This document shows positions 36,050-46,041 of a stretch of 64,000 bases of DNA, piece by piece. The notes below the pieces were generated by a model that saw nothing but the letters and a program-made list of their open reading frames with translations, had not been told where the DNA came from and did not search any database. The position numbers were made by a program, and so were the translations under genes. This stretch comes from Tissierella sp. (GTDB lineage: Bacteria; Bacillota; Clostridia; Tissierellales; Tissierellaceae): NCBI RefSeq assembly GCF_031460495.1, contig NZ_JAVKTS010000002.1, positions 489,332 to 553,331 of the forward strand. Direction: 5' to 3'. Numbering within the stretch: the stretch's first letter is position 1; each line of letters opens with the position of its first letter.

Positions 36050-38077
36050 CTATATACCTACCACCCCAACAGATTGAACTTCAACATTTGATTCAATCTC
36101 ATTATATGATACTACTATTACATCTCTAGTCATTTGCTCTGTTAATTTTTTGAAATATAGTCTCACTATTGGTGCTGTTAATACTATTGGTTGTTCACCA
36201 ATAGATGTTAGTTTTTGCATTGTCTTAAAAGTATTGTTAAGAATTGTTTGTGCTTTGTTTGGATCAATGGATAAATATGATCCAGTCTCAGTCTTGTTAA
36301 TAGAGTTCATAATAAGCTCTTCTACTGAGTTGTCTAAAGTAACCACATTAATACTATTATCATCTACATATTTATTAGTTATATATCCTGACATTCTTTG
36401 TCTAACATATTCTGTCAATAAATCTGTATCACTAGTTATATTACCATAGTCTGCTAATGTTTCTAATATTGTAACCATATCTCTGATGCTAATTTGCTCT
36501 CTAAGTAAATTTGATAATACCTTTTGAACTTCACCTAATGATAATATCTTTGGCACTACTTCTTCTACTACTGCTGGATATTCTTCTCTAACATTTTCTA
36601 TTAAAGTCTTAACATCTTGCCTACCAATTAATTCGTAAGCTCTCTCCTTAATTACTTCAGTTAGATGTGTAGCAATTACTGAAGGAGGGTCAACAACTGT
36701 ATAACCAAATATTTCAGCCTTTTCTCTCTCTTTCTCAGTAACCCATTTAGCTGGTAATCCAAAAGCTGGCTCAACAGTATCTATACCTTCTATATCCCCT
36801 TCTCCCATTCCAGGGTCCATAGCTAAATAATGATCAAAATATACTTCACCCTTGGATGCCTTAACTCCTCTTATTCTAATTAAATATTCATTTGGATTTA
36901 GTTGAATATTATCTCTTACTCTCACTATTGGTACAACTAAGCCAAGTTCCATTGCAATCTGACGTCTTATCATAATGATTCTGTCTAAAATGTCTCCCCC
37001 TTGACTTACATCTGCAAGTGGGATAAGCCCATAACCAAATTCTAGTTCTATGTCATCAACTTTCAATAATCCTAATACATTTTCTGGTCTTCTTAGTTCC
37101 TCTGCCTCTGACATTTCCTGTATAGGTTCAATTAGTTGCTCTTTACTAACTTTTTTAGATTTTAATCCAGCAGCTATAAATATAACACCTAGTAGAATAT
37201 TTGCTACCACAGGTAAAGGTGTAAATATACCTAAAGCAAACATAACTCCTGCAATTATATATAATATTATTGGATTATTACCAAACAATTGTTTAATTAA
37301 ATCCTGGCCTAAGTTAGAATCAGATGCAGCCCTAGTTACAATTAAGCCAGTAGCGGTGGAAATAAGCAGAGCTGGAATTTGTCCTACAAGTCCATCTCCT
37401 ACAGTTAATAATGTATATCTTTGGAGAGCCTCATCTAGAGCCATTCCCTTTCCTATAATACCAATCAAAAACCCTGCACCGATGTTAATAATAGTAATAA
37501 TAATACCCGCGATTGCATCGCCCTTTACAAATTTGCTGGCTCCATCCATAGCCCCATAGAAATCAGCATATGTTTGCACATCTTTTCTTCTTTGCTTTGC
37601 TTCATCTTCATTAATTAGTCCTGAATTTAAATCAGCATCTATTGCCATCTGCTTACCTGGCATAGCGTCTAATGTGAATCTAGCAGCAACTTCTGAAACA
37701 CGTTCTGCACCTTTAGTTATAACTAAAAAATTTATTAAAACGATAATTAAAAATATTATTAAACCAACGATATAGTCTCCCCCAATTACAAAGTTTCCAA
37801 AAGCCTCTATGACATTACCAGCATCTGCATTTAAAAGAATACCTCTAGTAGTAGAAATATTAAGGGCAAGTCTATATAATGTGGTGAGCAATAATAAAGA
37901 TGGAAAAACTGTAATTTTTAATGCATCTTCTGCGTACATGGACAGTAATAAAATCAATAAGGATAGAGAAATATTCAAACTTAGTAAAAAGTCTAAAACA
38001 CCTGTAGGTACAGGTATAATAATAATAAGTATAATTCCAATTATGGCTAAAGCAACTAAAATATCACCTAACTTCAT
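36050..38077 (-). CDS. flhA: Flagellar export gate protein FlhA
   Basis: Nonameric ring of the flagellar type III export gate. 675 residues: eight membrane segments in the first 310 residues, the FHIPEP-type cytoplasmic loop with GERVSEVAARFTLDAMPGKQMAIDADLNSGLI (residues about 123-155), and a large cytoplasmic domain (330-675) that binds chaperones, ATPase and substrates. The family order flhB-flhA-flhF-flhG is as in Bacillus. Start ATG 38077, eleven bases after flhB. Confidence 0.97.
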   Translation of the reverse strand: MKLGDILVALAIIGIILIIIIPVPTGVLDFLLSLNISLSLLILLLSMYAEDALKITVFPSLLLLTTLYRLALNISTTRGILLNADAGNVIEAFGNFVIGGDYIVGLIIFLIIVLINFLVITKGAERVSEVAARFTLDAMPGKQMAIDADLNSGLINEDEAKQRRKDVQTYADFYGAMDGASKFVKGDAIAGIIITIINIGAGFLIGIIGKGMALDEALQRYTLLTVGDGLVGQIPALLISTATGLIVTRAASDSNLGQDLIKQLFGNNPIILYIIAGVMFALGIFTPLPVVANILLGVIFIAAGLKSKKVSKEQLIEPIQEMSEAEELRRPENVLGLLKVDDIELEFGYGLIPLADVSQGGDILDRIIMIRRQIAMELGLVVPIVRVRDNIQLNPNEYLIRIRGVKASKGEVYFDHYLAMDPGMGEGDIEGIDTVEPAFGLPAKWVTEKEREKAEIFGYTVVDPPSVIATHLTEVIKERAYELIGRQDVKTLIENVREEYPAVVEEVVPKILSLGEVQKVLSNLLREQISIRDMVTILETLADYGNITSDTDLLTEYVRQRMSGYITNKYVDDNSINVVTLDNSVEELIMNSINKTETGSYLSIDPNKAQTILNNTFKTMQKLTSIGEQPIVLTAPIVRLYFKKLTEQMTRDVIVVSYNEIESNVEVQSVGVVGI

Positions 38078-38088
38078 TATCTATCCTC

Positions 38089-39177
38089 CTAAAAATTATC
38101 CTTAAGACTATATACATAAGCTAAAACTTCAGCAACTGCTTCATAAAGTTCCTCTGATATCATATCACCAATTTCAGTGGAATCATATATAGTTCTCGCA
38201 AGGATTCTATTTTCTACAATTGGTACATTGCTTTCTTTACCAATCTTCTTAATATTTTGTGCGATCATGTCTGCACCTTTACCTAGTACATAAGGAGCAT
38301 CGTAGCTATCCTTGTCATATTTTATAGCTACTGCATAATGAGTAGGGTTTGTAATAATAACATCAGCTTTTGGTATATCCTGCATCATTCTACTCATTGC
38401 CATTCTTCTTTGCTTTTCTTTGATTTTTCCTTTAATAAATGGATCGCCTTCAGATTGCTTATATTCCTCTTTAACTTCTTGCTTTGTCATTTTAAGATTC
38501 TTTTCATGTTCTCTCCATTGGAAGAAATAATCCATAAATGCTAGAATAAGTAATACTCCTAGAATACGAAGTACAAAATCAAACATCAGATTTGAGAAAT
38601 CTATAAATGAGTCAAAACTTTCCATGCTTGAATACTTAATTATTCTAGTTATTTGATCGTTAGCATATTTAACTGCTACATAGCCTACTAATCCAATCTT
38701 CAAGATTGACTTTAAAAGTTCCATAAGAGCGCGTTTTGAAAATATTTTTTTAAAACCTTCTACAGGATTTAACCTGTCAAATTTAATTTTCAAGGTTTTT
38801 GAAGTGAATAAAAAACCTACTTGAAAATAGTTAATAATTAATGAGGATAAGAATGCTACTGCTAAAATTGGTGAAATAACTATTAAAAACAAAGTTAGTA
38901 TTTTTAAAGAGTTGATCATTAGATTATTAGGGTTTAAAAATGTTTCAATGCTACTAATTTCACTAAAAATATCCATCATAAATTGTTCTAATTGATTAGT
39001 AATAAATCCACCAAATAATTTTAATCCGAAAAAACAAGAAAACAATATTACTACAGTATTGATTTCTTTGCTTTGAAGTACTCTTCCTTCTTCTCTAGCA
39101 TCTCTTCTTTTTTTTGGACTAGGTTTTTCTGTCTTTTCGTCAGATGCAAATAATTGTAAATTTATTTTTAAAATCAT
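38089..39177 (-). CDS. flhB: Flagellar export switch protein FlhB
   Basis: Gate component that switches export from rod/hook to filament substrates after autocleavage. 362 residues: basic N-terminal segment (DEKTEKPSPKKRRDAREEGRV), four membrane helices, and a cytoplasmic domain with the self-cleaving NPTH (Asn277-Pro278) in ADVIITNPTHYAVAIKYD. Everything needed for cleavage is in place. It follows fliR at 15 bp. Confidence 0.97.
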   Translation of the reverse strand: MILKINLQLFASDEKTEKPSPKKRRDAREEGRVLQSKEINTVVILFSCFFGLKLFGGFITNQLEQFMMDIFSEISSIETFLNPNNLMINSLKILTLFLIVISPILAVAFLSSLIINYFQVGFLFTSKTLKIKFDRLNPVEGFKKIFSKRALMELLKSILKIGLVGYVAVKYANDQITRIIKYSSMESFDSFIDFSNLMFDFVLRILGVLLILAFMDYFFQWREHEKNLKMTKQEVKEEYKQSEGDPFIKGKIKEKQRRMAMSRMMQDIPKADVIITNPTHYAVAIKYDKDSYDAPYVLGKGADMIAQNIKKIGKESNVPIVENRILARTIYDSTEIGDMISEELYEAVAEVLAYVYSLKDNF

Positions 39178-39191
39178 ATCATCAACCTTTT

Positions 39192-39968
39192 TTAAATCTT
39201 TAAGAAGTTATAAATATCATTAGTAATTATATCAAAAATACCCTGAGCAGCATTGAAGAATACTGGCATACTAATTAGTATAATTAACAATCCAATCATT
39301 ACCTTTAGAGGCATACCAACTACGAAAACATTCATCTGTGGTATAGTTTTTGATATAATACCTAGTATTACATCTGTCAGAAATATAATTGCAACTATTG
39401 GCGTACTGAGCTTAAATCCTATTTCAAAAGATTTTACCAAAGTATTAATGAGAATATTTATAACATCACCTGTATATTGAAAACTACCGATAGGTAAAAA
39501 TGTATAACTATCTACTAAAGCAGTAATTATAATATGATGTCCATTAATACCTAATAATAATAAAAAAGAAATAATATAATAGAAATTTCCCATCAAAGGA
39601 ACTTGAACCTTATTTTGGGGGTCTATTACATTTGCCATACCAAATCCAATTTTCATATCGCCAATTTGGCCCATTACATAAAAAGCTGAAAAAAAAGCAT
39701 AACTTATGTATCCTATTATAATTCCAATAATTAATTCCTTAACTAATATCAACACCAACATATCATTTGTAAAATCATATGAAGAAGGTAGTACCAATGA
39801 TATTAATAAAGATATAGAAAGAGTAAGACCTATTTTCATGGTATTTGGTATATTTTGCGAACTAAAAAATGGAGAAAATATAAAGATCCCAGAAGTTCTA
39901 ACCATAACCAGTAAAAATAACTGAAACTCATTCAAAAGCAAATCAATAATTTCTTCCATTAGAGCCAC
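39192..39968 (-). CDS. fliR: Flagellar export gate protein FliR
   Basis: Part of the FliP5-FliQ4-FliR1 export channel. 258 residues with about six hydrophobic segments, and the family phrase SPFFSSQNIPNTMKIGLTLSISLLI near residues 31-55. QIGDMKIGFGMANVIDPQNK (about 97-116) is the typical cytoplasmic loop. It lies two bases after the fliQ stop in the standard fliP-fliQ-fliR-flhB-flhA order. Confidence 0.96.
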   Translation of the reverse strand: MALMEEIIDLLLNEFQLFLLVMVRTSGIFIFSPFFSSQNIPNTMKIGLTLSISLLISLVLPSSYDFTNDMLVLILVKELIIGIIIGYISYAFFSAFYVMGQIGDMKIGFGMANVIDPQNKVQVPLMGNFYYIISFLLLLGINGHHIIITALVDSYTFLPIGSFQYTGDVINILINTLVKSFEIGFKLSTPIVAIIFLTDVILGIISKTIPQMNVFVVGMPLKVMIGLLIILISMPVFFNAAQGIFDIITNDIYNFLKI

Positions 39969-39970
39969 CC

Positions 39971-40240
39971 TTAGTAAATATATAAATTAATATTAGTAAG
40001 TAATCCAGAAGTAAATTCAGTAATTAGTTTAATAATCCATGGACCGAATATAAGTATAGATATAAATACTGCCACTATCTTTGGAACGAATGCCAATGTT
40101 GCCTCTTGAATCTGAGTAACAGCTTGAATGACGCTAACAATCAATCCTACAATTAAACTTATTATTAACATAGGAGCTGCTGTGAAAAGAACAGTTCTAA
40201 TAGCATCTTGTGCTAATCTTAACATATCCACATTATTCAT
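39971..40240 (-). CDS. fliQ: Flagellar export gate protein FliQ
   Basis: Small export-gate protein with two membrane hairpin helices. 89 residues, the normal length, with VLFTAAPMLIISLIVGLIVSVIQAVTQIQE and the second helix LAFVPKIVAVFISILIFGPWI. Gene order and spacing (ten bases after fliP) are standard. Confidence 0.96.
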   Translation of the reverse strand: MNNVDMLRLAQDAIRTVLFTAAPMLIISLIVGLIVSVIQAVTQIQEATLAFVPKIVAVFISILIFGPWIIKLITEFTSGLLTNINLYIY

Positions 40241-40250
40241 TTAATCACCC

Positions 40251-41012
40251 CTATTTAAATCCAAGTACTAAGGATTTCACAATCAAATTCCATCCATCTA
40301 CCAATACAAACAACAATATTTTAAAGGGCAATGATATAATCACTGGAGGCAACATCATCATTCCCATTGCCATTAAAGTACTGGCTACAACCATGTCAAT
40401 TACTAAAAAAGGTATATAAATAATAAATCCTATTTGAAACGCTGTCTTTAGCTCACTAATAATAAATGCTGGTATAATTACATGTGTAGGTATCTCGTCG
40501 ATATTGTCTACACCATCAGTATCACTCATACTCAAAAATAAACCTATATCTTTATCTCGAGTTTGTTTAAACATGAAGCTACGTATAGGTTTCATTCCTC
40601 TCTCCAAAGCTACATCTTGAGTAATTTCTTCCCTTAAAAAAGGCTGAATAGCTTCATTATTTATATCTGTAGCTATTGGAGCCATTATAAAAAAAGTTAG
40701 AAATAAAGATAATCCAATAATAACTTGATTTGGAGGTGTTTGTTGTAACCCTAAAGCACTCCTGATGAATGATAAAGAAATAAGAATTCTTGTAAAGCCA
40801 GTCATCATAATCAGAATAGATGGAGCTAATGTAAGAATAGTTAAAACAAAGAGGAGCTGAAGTGAAAATACATAATTTTGAGGTTCATTATTATCTTCTA
40901 GTGAAATGTTGTTTCCGAATAATGAAAAATTTGATTCTGCTGAAACAGTAGTAGAAAAAATCATCACTAGAGTAATAATAAAAATAACTATTTTAATACT
41001 TTTCTTCATCAT
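40251..41012 (-). CDS. fliP: Flagellar export gate protein FliP
   Basis: Main subunit of the export channel. 253 residues: a cleavable-looking N-terminal hydrophobic segment (1-25, KIVIFIITLVMIFSTTVSA), then four membrane helices with the FliP family signatures PSILIMMTGFTRILISLSFIRSALGLQQTPPNQ (residues about 60-92) and IPAFIISELKTAFQIGFIIYIPF (near 180-202), and MGMMMLPP near 220. It overlaps the 3' end of fliO by 20 bases; no strong ribosome binding site is seen, consistent with coupling. Confidence 0.96.
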   Translation of the reverse strand: MMKKSIKIVIFIITLVMIFSTTVSAESNFSLFGNNISLEDNNEPQNYVFSLQLLFVLTILTLAPSILIMMTGFTRILISLSFIRSALGLQQTPPNQVIIGLSLFLTFFIMAPIATDINNEAIQPFLREEITQDVALERGMKPIRSFMFKQTRDKDIGLFLSMSDTDGVDNIDEIPTHVIIPAFIISELKTAFQIGFIIYIPFLVIDMVVASTLMAMGMMMLPPVIISLPFKILLFVLVDGWNLIVKSLVLGFK

Positions 41013-41493
41013 TCTCGTCTTCCTTATCTTTATTTGTATAAGATTTATTAAATAAATCTTTTATTTTGCTATGCACCTTATTACTAGTGTTATTCTTATT
41101 TAAATGTTTAAGTAGATAATTGTCAAAGTTCTCTAACTCTAAAGAAAAATCATCTTCTTCAATTATATCAATTACATTTGAATTGCCATTTGATGTCAAT
41201 AAAATATAAATTTTCTTATTAATTTTTACAATCTGTATCTTATAACCATTTTGTATATTCATGACATCTATCAAAGTAGTATATTTACTTCCACCAAATC
41301 CCTTATAATTCTTAGCAATTAGTCTTGTGCCATATAAACTCAAGATAATAACTAATACAAACATTGCTAAATAAAAAACAAGTTGGAAGACAATCTTTGT
41401 TAAAGATATGTCTTCATATCCAGTTCCATATACAGGTAAAGAAAATATAACAAAGACAAATGAAAACAATAATACATTAAAAATTTTTTTCAT
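40993..41493 (-). CDS. fliO: Flagellar assembly protein FliO (FliZ-like)
   Basis: Scaffold that helps FliP assemble. 166 residues: N-terminal signal-like helix (1-22), a second membrane helix (about 33-53), and a soluble cytoplasmic domain with KYTTLIDVMNIQNGYKIQIVKINKKIYILL, the usual FliO beta-domain pattern. The C-terminus is very acidic and basic. Sequence conservation of this family is low, so the call rests also on its place between cheY and fliP, which is the Bacillus arrangement. Confidence 0.82.
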   Translation of the reverse strand: MKKIFNVLLFSFVFVIFSLPVYGTGYEDISLTKIVFQLVFYLAMFVLVIILSLYGTRLIAKNYKGFGGSKYTTLIDVMNIQNGYKIQIVKINKKIYILLTSNGNSNVIDIIEEDDFSLELENFDNYLLKHLNKNNTSNKVHSKIKDLFNKSYTNKDKEDENDEEKY

Positions 41494-41497
41494 TCTA

Positions 41498-41860
41498 TTA
41501 ACTAAGAGCCTTTTTAACAGCTTCTACAACTCTGTCTGCTTGGAAAGGTTTCACAATAAAGTCCTTTGCTCCAGCTTGTATAGCTTCAATAACCATGGCT
41601 TGCTGTCCCATAGCAGAACACATTACTATTTTAGCACTATTGCTAATCTTTTTAATTTCTTTGACAGCTTGAATACCGTCCATCTCAGGCATGGTAATAT
41701 CCATAATAACTAAGTCAGGATTTAACTCTTTGAATTTTTCTATAGCTTTCAGCCCATTATCAGCCTCTCCAAGTATTACAAATCCATTTTTTGATAAAAT
41801 ATCCTTTATCATCATTCTCATAAATGATGCATCATCTACGATTAAAATTCCATTTGCCAT
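41498..41860 (-). CDS. cheY: Chemotaxis response regulator CheY
   Basis: Single-domain receiver that carries the chemotaxis signal to the switch. 120 residues: acidic pair Asp9/Asp10, phosphoacceptor Asp54 in VIMDITMPEMDG, Ser/Thr switch in VMCSAMGQQ and Lys in FIVKPFQADR. It sits between fliY and fliO, the same place as in Bacillus (fliY-cheY-fliO), so it is the flagellar CheY rather than a general regulator. Confidence 0.95.
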   Translation of the reverse strand: MANGILIVDDASFMRMMIKDILSKNGFVILGEADNGLKAIEKFKELNPDLVIMDITMPEMDGIQAVKEIKKISNSAKIVMCSAMGQQAMVIEAIQAGAKDFIVKPFQADRVVEAVKKALS

Positions 41861-41875
41861 TTCAAAACCTCCTGT

Positions 41876-43090
41876 TTATACTTTCTCAATAATTTTTTTG
41901 TTCGAATTTTCTATTTCTGTTACTCTAACACCAAAATTATCATCAATAACTATGACTTCACCTTTAGCAATGTATTTACCATTGGCATAAATACTTAACG
42001 CTTCTCCTACTAACTTGTCCAATTCTAAAACAGTTCCTTGTCCAAGCTCTAATATCTCACCAATTCTCTTACTTGTCCTACCTAATTCGACAGTAATTTC
42101 CACTGGAATATCTCCTACTAAATCAAGAGATTCATTATATACTAGATTAGGATTCTCCTCAAAAGTCTGAAATTCTGGTTTTGTTATAATTACTTTTTCT
42201 TCTTTCCTACTAATACCATTATAACCAACATTTGTCGTTCTATCAACAGGTCTTGAATAGTTTTGGGAAATATTGTGTCGTTTTTCCTCTTTATTTGCTA
42301 AAGAAGGTTCCTTGAAGCTTATATTTTCTGGTTCACTTATGAAATCTGGTACAACTACATCATTATTAGAACTAGATGTACTCATCAAGCTATCCACCAA
42401 ATGTTTTCCAAACTCTAAAGGTATTAACTGCATAATATTACTATCTATTATATCTCCAATTACCATCTTAAAAGAAATCTTAATAATTGAAGAATTTGAA
42501 CTTAATAAATCTATTTGATTTTTCCCCTCTGCAAGAGTCATTTCCAAAGATCTCGGAGGCTCAATGTCAATTTTTTTCATAAACATTTCGGATAGTGAAG
42601 TTGAAGCGGATCCCATCATTTGATTCATAGCTTCACTTACGGCACTTAAATCTAATTCAGTCAACTCTCTTGTAGTATCAAAATCATCTTTACCCATCAT
42701 TAAATCAGTAATTATTTTGGCATCATTAGAGTCTAGAATTAGAACATTTGAACCCTGTAAACCAGCCTTATAGCTCACATCTATAGCCACAAGAGGTAAC
42801 TTGTATTCATCCGCTAAATCATCAGCAGTTGTTATTATTACTTTTGGAGTAGTTATACTTACCTTTTTATTTAATAATGTCGATAAAGTAGTAGCTGCAG
42901 TTCCCATACTTATATTACCAATTTCACCTAATGCATCAATTTCTAGTATCGACAATATATCTTCATTATTATTGTCAATGTTATTTTCATTATCATCTTC
43001 GTCTTCATAGAAATCAACCTTAACATCATTATTTGAATCACCTTTTAACAAAGCATCAATTTCTTCTTGAGATAACATATCACTTGCCAT
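41876..43090 (-). CDS. fliY: Flagellar motor switch phosphatase FliY
   Basis: Switch-ring protein combining a CheC-type phosphatase and a FliN domain. The N-terminus (MLSQEEIDALLKG) is the CheY-P-binding peptide; two CheC-like active-site helices follow (ALGEIGNISMGTAATTLST near 55 and SAVSEAMNQMMGSASTSLSEM near 153), and the C-terminal FliN/SpoA domain (about 325-400) has VEITVELGRTSKRIGEILELGQGTVLELDK. ATG 43090 (MASDMLSQ) is preferred; a Met at 43105 is also open. The start overlaps the fliM stop by 11 bases, suggesting coupling. Confidence 0.93.
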   Translation of the reverse strand: MASDMLSQEEIDALLKGDSNNDVKVDFYEDEDDNENNIDNNNEDILSILEIDALGEIGNISMGTAATTLSTLLNKKVSITTPKVIITTADDLADEYKLPLVAIDVSYKAGLQGSNVLILDSNDAKIITDLMMGKDDFDTTRELTELDLSAVSEAMNQMMGSASTSLSEMFMKKIDIEPPRSLEMTLAEGKNQIDLLSSNSSIIKISFKMVIGDIIDSNIMQLIPLEFGKHLVDSLMSTSSSNNDVVVPDFISEPENISFKEPSLANKEEKRHNISQNYSRPVDRTTNVGYNGISRKEEKVIITKPEFQTFEENPNLVYNESLDLVGDIPVEITVELGRTSKRIGEILELGQGTVLELDKLVGEALSIYANGKYIAKGEVIVIDDNFGVRVTEIENSNKKIIEKV

Positions 43091-44078
43091 TAATAATTTC
43101 ACCATCCTTTACGACTTCAACTATTTTTACAGCCATTCTGTTATTCATAGCACCCATCTCACCTTTAAATTTTACATTACTCCCTACCTTTATAGAAATA
43201 GTATTATTTTCACTGCTGTCTAATCTAATAACATCTCCAATATGAAGATTAACAATATCTCTTACAGGAGCAATGGTTGAGCCTAATTGTGCTACCATCG
43301 GTACTCTAGTTTGTAAAATTCTCTCTTTAATTACTTTTTCTTCTACTATAGAGTGCTTTTCAGTAGAACTACTAAACCAAAACTTAGTATTTAACTTATC
43401 AAGAACTGGTTCCAATAATATATATGGGATGCAAATATTCATCATTCCTTCTGACTGACCAATTTCAATACTCATAGTAATTAAGGCTATTGTTTCGTTT
43501 GGTGGGACTATTTGAGCGAATTGAGGATTAGTTTCAATTTTATCTAAAGATGGTTTCAATTCAATAACATTTGTCCATGCTTCCTTAAAGTCTATTACTA
43601 TTTTTTGCATCATATTTTTTAATAAAGATAGTTCTATTTCAGTAAAATTTCTTGTATCTTGTTTTTGTGACCCGTCTCCGCCTAGTAGCCTATCAATTAT
43701 AGTGTAGATAATATTTGTTGATATATCTATTAGTATCTCTCCATTTAAAGGACTGAAATCAATAATACTTAGAAAAGCAGGATTAGATAATGCATTACTA
43801 AATTCACTATAGGCAAATTGGTCTACTGTTAATATAGTAATCTTTACTGGCGCCCGTAGATATCCTGTCAAAAATGTTTGCATAAATCTACTAAAATTCT
43901 CATGTATAGTTTCTAAAGTTCTTAACTGTTCTTTAGAGATTTTCTGTGGATTTTTAAAATCATATTTTCTTGTCTTCTTTGAATTATCAACTTCTTTAAT
44001 TTCTTCAACATCTACTTCACCAGTACTTAAAGCATTGAGAAGGGCATCAATCTCACTTTGTGACATTACTTCAGACAA
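43080..44078 (-). CDS. fliM: Flagellar motor switch protein FliM
   Basis: Cytoplasmic ring protein that receives CheY-P and changes rotation. 332 residues: N-terminal CheY-binding segment MSQSEIDALLNALSTGEV, a middle CheC-like domain (about 45-230, with LSNPAFLSIIDFSPLNGEILIDIS), and a C-terminal SpoA domain (about 255-328, VPMVAQLGSTIAPVRDIVNLHIGDVIRLD). The start is TTG at 44078, behind AAGGAGGG; no ATG matches as well. Confidence 0.96.
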   Translation of the reverse strand: MSEVMSQSEIDALLNALSTGEVDVEEIKEVDNSKKTRKYDFKNPQKISKEQLRTLETIHENFSRFMQTFLTGYLRAPVKITILTVDQFAYSEFSNALSNPAFLSIIDFSPLNGEILIDISTNIIYTIIDRLLGGDGSQKQDTRNFTEIELSLLKNMMQKIVIDFKEAWTNVIELKPSLDKIETNPQFAQIVPPNETIALITMSIEIGQSEGMMNICIPYILLEPVLDKLNTKFWFSSSTEKHSIVEEKVIKERILQTRVPMVAQLGSTIAPVRDIVNLHIGDVIRLDSSENNTISIKVGSNVKFKGEMGAMNNRMAVKIVEVVKDGEIINGK

Positions 44079-44091
44079 TTGGCTCCCTCCT

Positions 44092-44508
44092 TTATTGAAT
44101 TATAAAATCATTAAAATATATATTAATTATACTCTCATCATCAAACAATTTTACTATATTTGTCTTAATTTTATTTTGTAAATCAATTTGTCCTTCTTCT
44201 CCTCTTAATTCTTCTTCTGTTAAGTTAGTAATTATCTTATTTACTTCATCCCTTACTAAAAATTGTTTTTCAGTTAGGTTCTCAAGTGTTGTTTCACTTA
44301 CAGTCTCTATTGTAATCTTAGTTTTTAATATTCTTTTACTGTCTTTAATATTACAATATAGATCTTCTAAGGTAATGGTATAGGTTTCAACCTTTTTTCC
44401 CTTTTCTTCTCCAGAATTTCTTGGAAAGAAGAATATGCCCACAGCTATACCACCAATTAATGCTACTAATAAAACTAAAACAATTATTATAGTAGTGTTC
44501 TTCGACAT
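44092..44508 (-). CDS. fliL: Flagellar basal body-associated protein FliL
   Basis: Single-pass membrane protein that supports stator function around the basal body. 138 residues: membrane helix about residues 7-29, then an outside domain with the FliL-type stretch EKQFLVRDEVNKIITNLTEEELRGEEGQIDLQNKIKTNI near 80-118. It lies between motB and fliM, a normal position in Clostridia. Confidence 0.9.
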   Translation of the reverse strand: MSKNTTIIIVLVLLVALIGGIAVGIFFFPRNSGEEKGKKVETYTITLEDLYCNIKDSKRILKTKITIETVSETTLENLTEKQFLVRDEVNKIITNLTEEELRGEEGQIDLQNKIKTNIVKLFDDESIINIYFNDFIIQ

Positions 44509-44530
44509 ATTACCACTCCATTCTATTTTA

Positions 44531-45253
44531 CTATGGCTCTAGTTCCTCATAAACATCTCTTAATATAACAATGTCTACCCTTCTGTTCTTTCCCTTGTTT
44601 TCAATTGTATCATTAGGGGCTATCCCTCTATAATAACTATACCCTGCAGAAGATACTCTGCCTCCATCTATTTTTTCTACTTCAACTAAATATCTTAATA
44701 CATTTGTTGCTCTTGCAGAAGACAATTCCCAGTTTGTAGGAAACTTAGGAGATCTAATGATTGGGTCTGAATCTGTATGACCCTCAATTTTTATCTGTTT
44801 GTTTACAAATTCTTCTCTATTAAGTATCTCCGATACAGATTTCAAAATTTCTAATGATTCCTTTTTAATATCTGCACTACCAGAATCAAAGAAAACATTG
44901 TCCATAAATCTAATTACGATTCCTCGCTCCTCAGGCTGAATTATGATTCTATCTCCTAACCCCAGAGTGTCAGCGTACTCCTCTAAATCCGCTAGAAGAT
45001 CTTGAAGTTCAGATTCCACATCTAAACTATCTTGAATCGGAATTAAAGGAGAATCCATGGTAGTCCCTCCACTTAAAACACCAGCACCGCCTTGAAAACT
45101 AATCATAATTGCCTTAAACTTTTCAGCATCAATAGCAGAAAAAGAAAATAATAATACAAAGAAACATAAAAGTAAAGTAACCAAATCACTATATGTAGTA
45201 AGCCATTCTGGGGCTCCACCACCTGATTCTTCCCGTCTTTTTCTTCTCGCCAT
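44531..45253 (-). CDS. motB: Flagellar stator protein MotB
   Basis: Proton-channel and peptidoglycan-anchoring half of the stator. 240 residues: the helix at about 21-42 contains the proton-carrying Asp23 (YSDLVTLLLCFFVLLF), a linker, and an OmpA-like domain (about 110-235) with the peptidoglycan-binding IEGHTDSD and the ELSSARATNVLRYLV stretch. Its start codon shares an A with the motA stop (TAATG), so translation is coupled. The ion used cannot be read with certainty. Confidence 0.95.
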   Translation of the reverse strand: MARRKRREESGGGAPEWLTTYSDLVTLLLCFFVLLFSFSAIDAEKFKAIMISFQGGAGVLSGGTTMDSPLIPIQDSLDVESELQDLLADLEEYADTLGLGDRIIIQPEERGIVIRFMDNVFFDSGSADIKKESLEILKSVSEILNREEFVNKQIKIEGHTDSDPIIRSPKFPTNWELSSARATNVLRYLVEVEKIDGGRVSSAGYSYYRGIAPNDTIENKGKNRRVDIVILRDVYEELEP

Positions 45254-46038
45254 TACGCTCCCTCTTTCTCTGAAACCTTTTTAAATTCTTTTCTTAAATC
45301 TGGTGGTATAAAGGTCTTTAGTTTTTCTTCTATAATTCTTGGATTTTCACCTGCTTGTATGGATAATAATCCCTCAATCATTAGTTCTTTTACTAAAACC
45401 TCTGATTTACTTCTAATATTTAATTTTTTAGCTAAAGGTAAAAATATTATATTAGCTAAAGCGGAACCGTAAAAGGTTGTAATTAGTGCTACAGACATCT
45501 GAGGTCCTACACTAGATACATCATCCAAAGTTTTTAACATATTTACTAGACCAATAAGAGTACCAATCATTCCAAAAGCTGGTGCAAAGGCGCCCATGGA
45601 TTCCAGCATCCCTTGTCCTTGACTATGTCTTTCTTCAAGGAATACTAACTCTGTTTCTAGAATATTTCGTACAAGTTCTGGATCAGTACCATCTACAATT
45701 AACATAATACCCTTTTTTAGGAATTCATCATCTAATTTGGAACCATATTCTTCCAGTGATAGCAGACCTTCTTTTCTTGCAACATTTGCAAGAGAAATAA
45801 TTTCTTGTATTATTCCATTGACTGAAATTTCCTTGTGTAAAAATGCTTTTTGAAATACTTTACCAATCCCTGATAAAGTATTCATAGGATAAGCTAACAA
45901 AGTTGCTGCAAGTGTGCCCCCTAGGGTAATAACTATAGATGGGAAATCATAATATGACCCTAAATCTCCAGAAACCATAATACCCCATAAAGTGAAGCCA
46001 ATACCTAAAAATAGCCCTAATATCGTCGATATATCCAA
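45253..46038 (-). CDS. motA: Flagellar stator protein MotA
   Basis: Membrane part of the stator that converts ion flow into torque against FliG. 261 residues: four membrane helices, a large cytoplasmic loop (about 65-145) with the charged motif LLSLEEYGSKLDDEFLKKGIML, and the conserved ESMGAFAPAFGMIGTLIGLVNML stretch near 145-170 on the third helix. The genes motA-motB sit inside the flagellar run, between flbD and fliL, instead of in a separate operon. Confidence 0.96.
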   Translation of the reverse strand: MDISTILGLFLGIGFTLWGIMVSGDLGSYYDFPSIVITLGGTLAATLLAYPMNTLSGIGKVFQKAFLHKEISVNGIIQEIISLANVARKEGLLSLEEYGSKLDDEFLKKGIMLIVDGTDPELVRNILETELVFLEERHSQGQGMLESMGAFAPAFGMIGTLIGLVNMLKTLDDVSSVGPQMSVALITTFYGSALANIIFLPLAKKLNIRSKSEVLVKELMIEGLLSIQAGENPRIIEEKLKTFIPPDLRKEFKKVSEKEGA

Positions 46039-46041
46039 TTA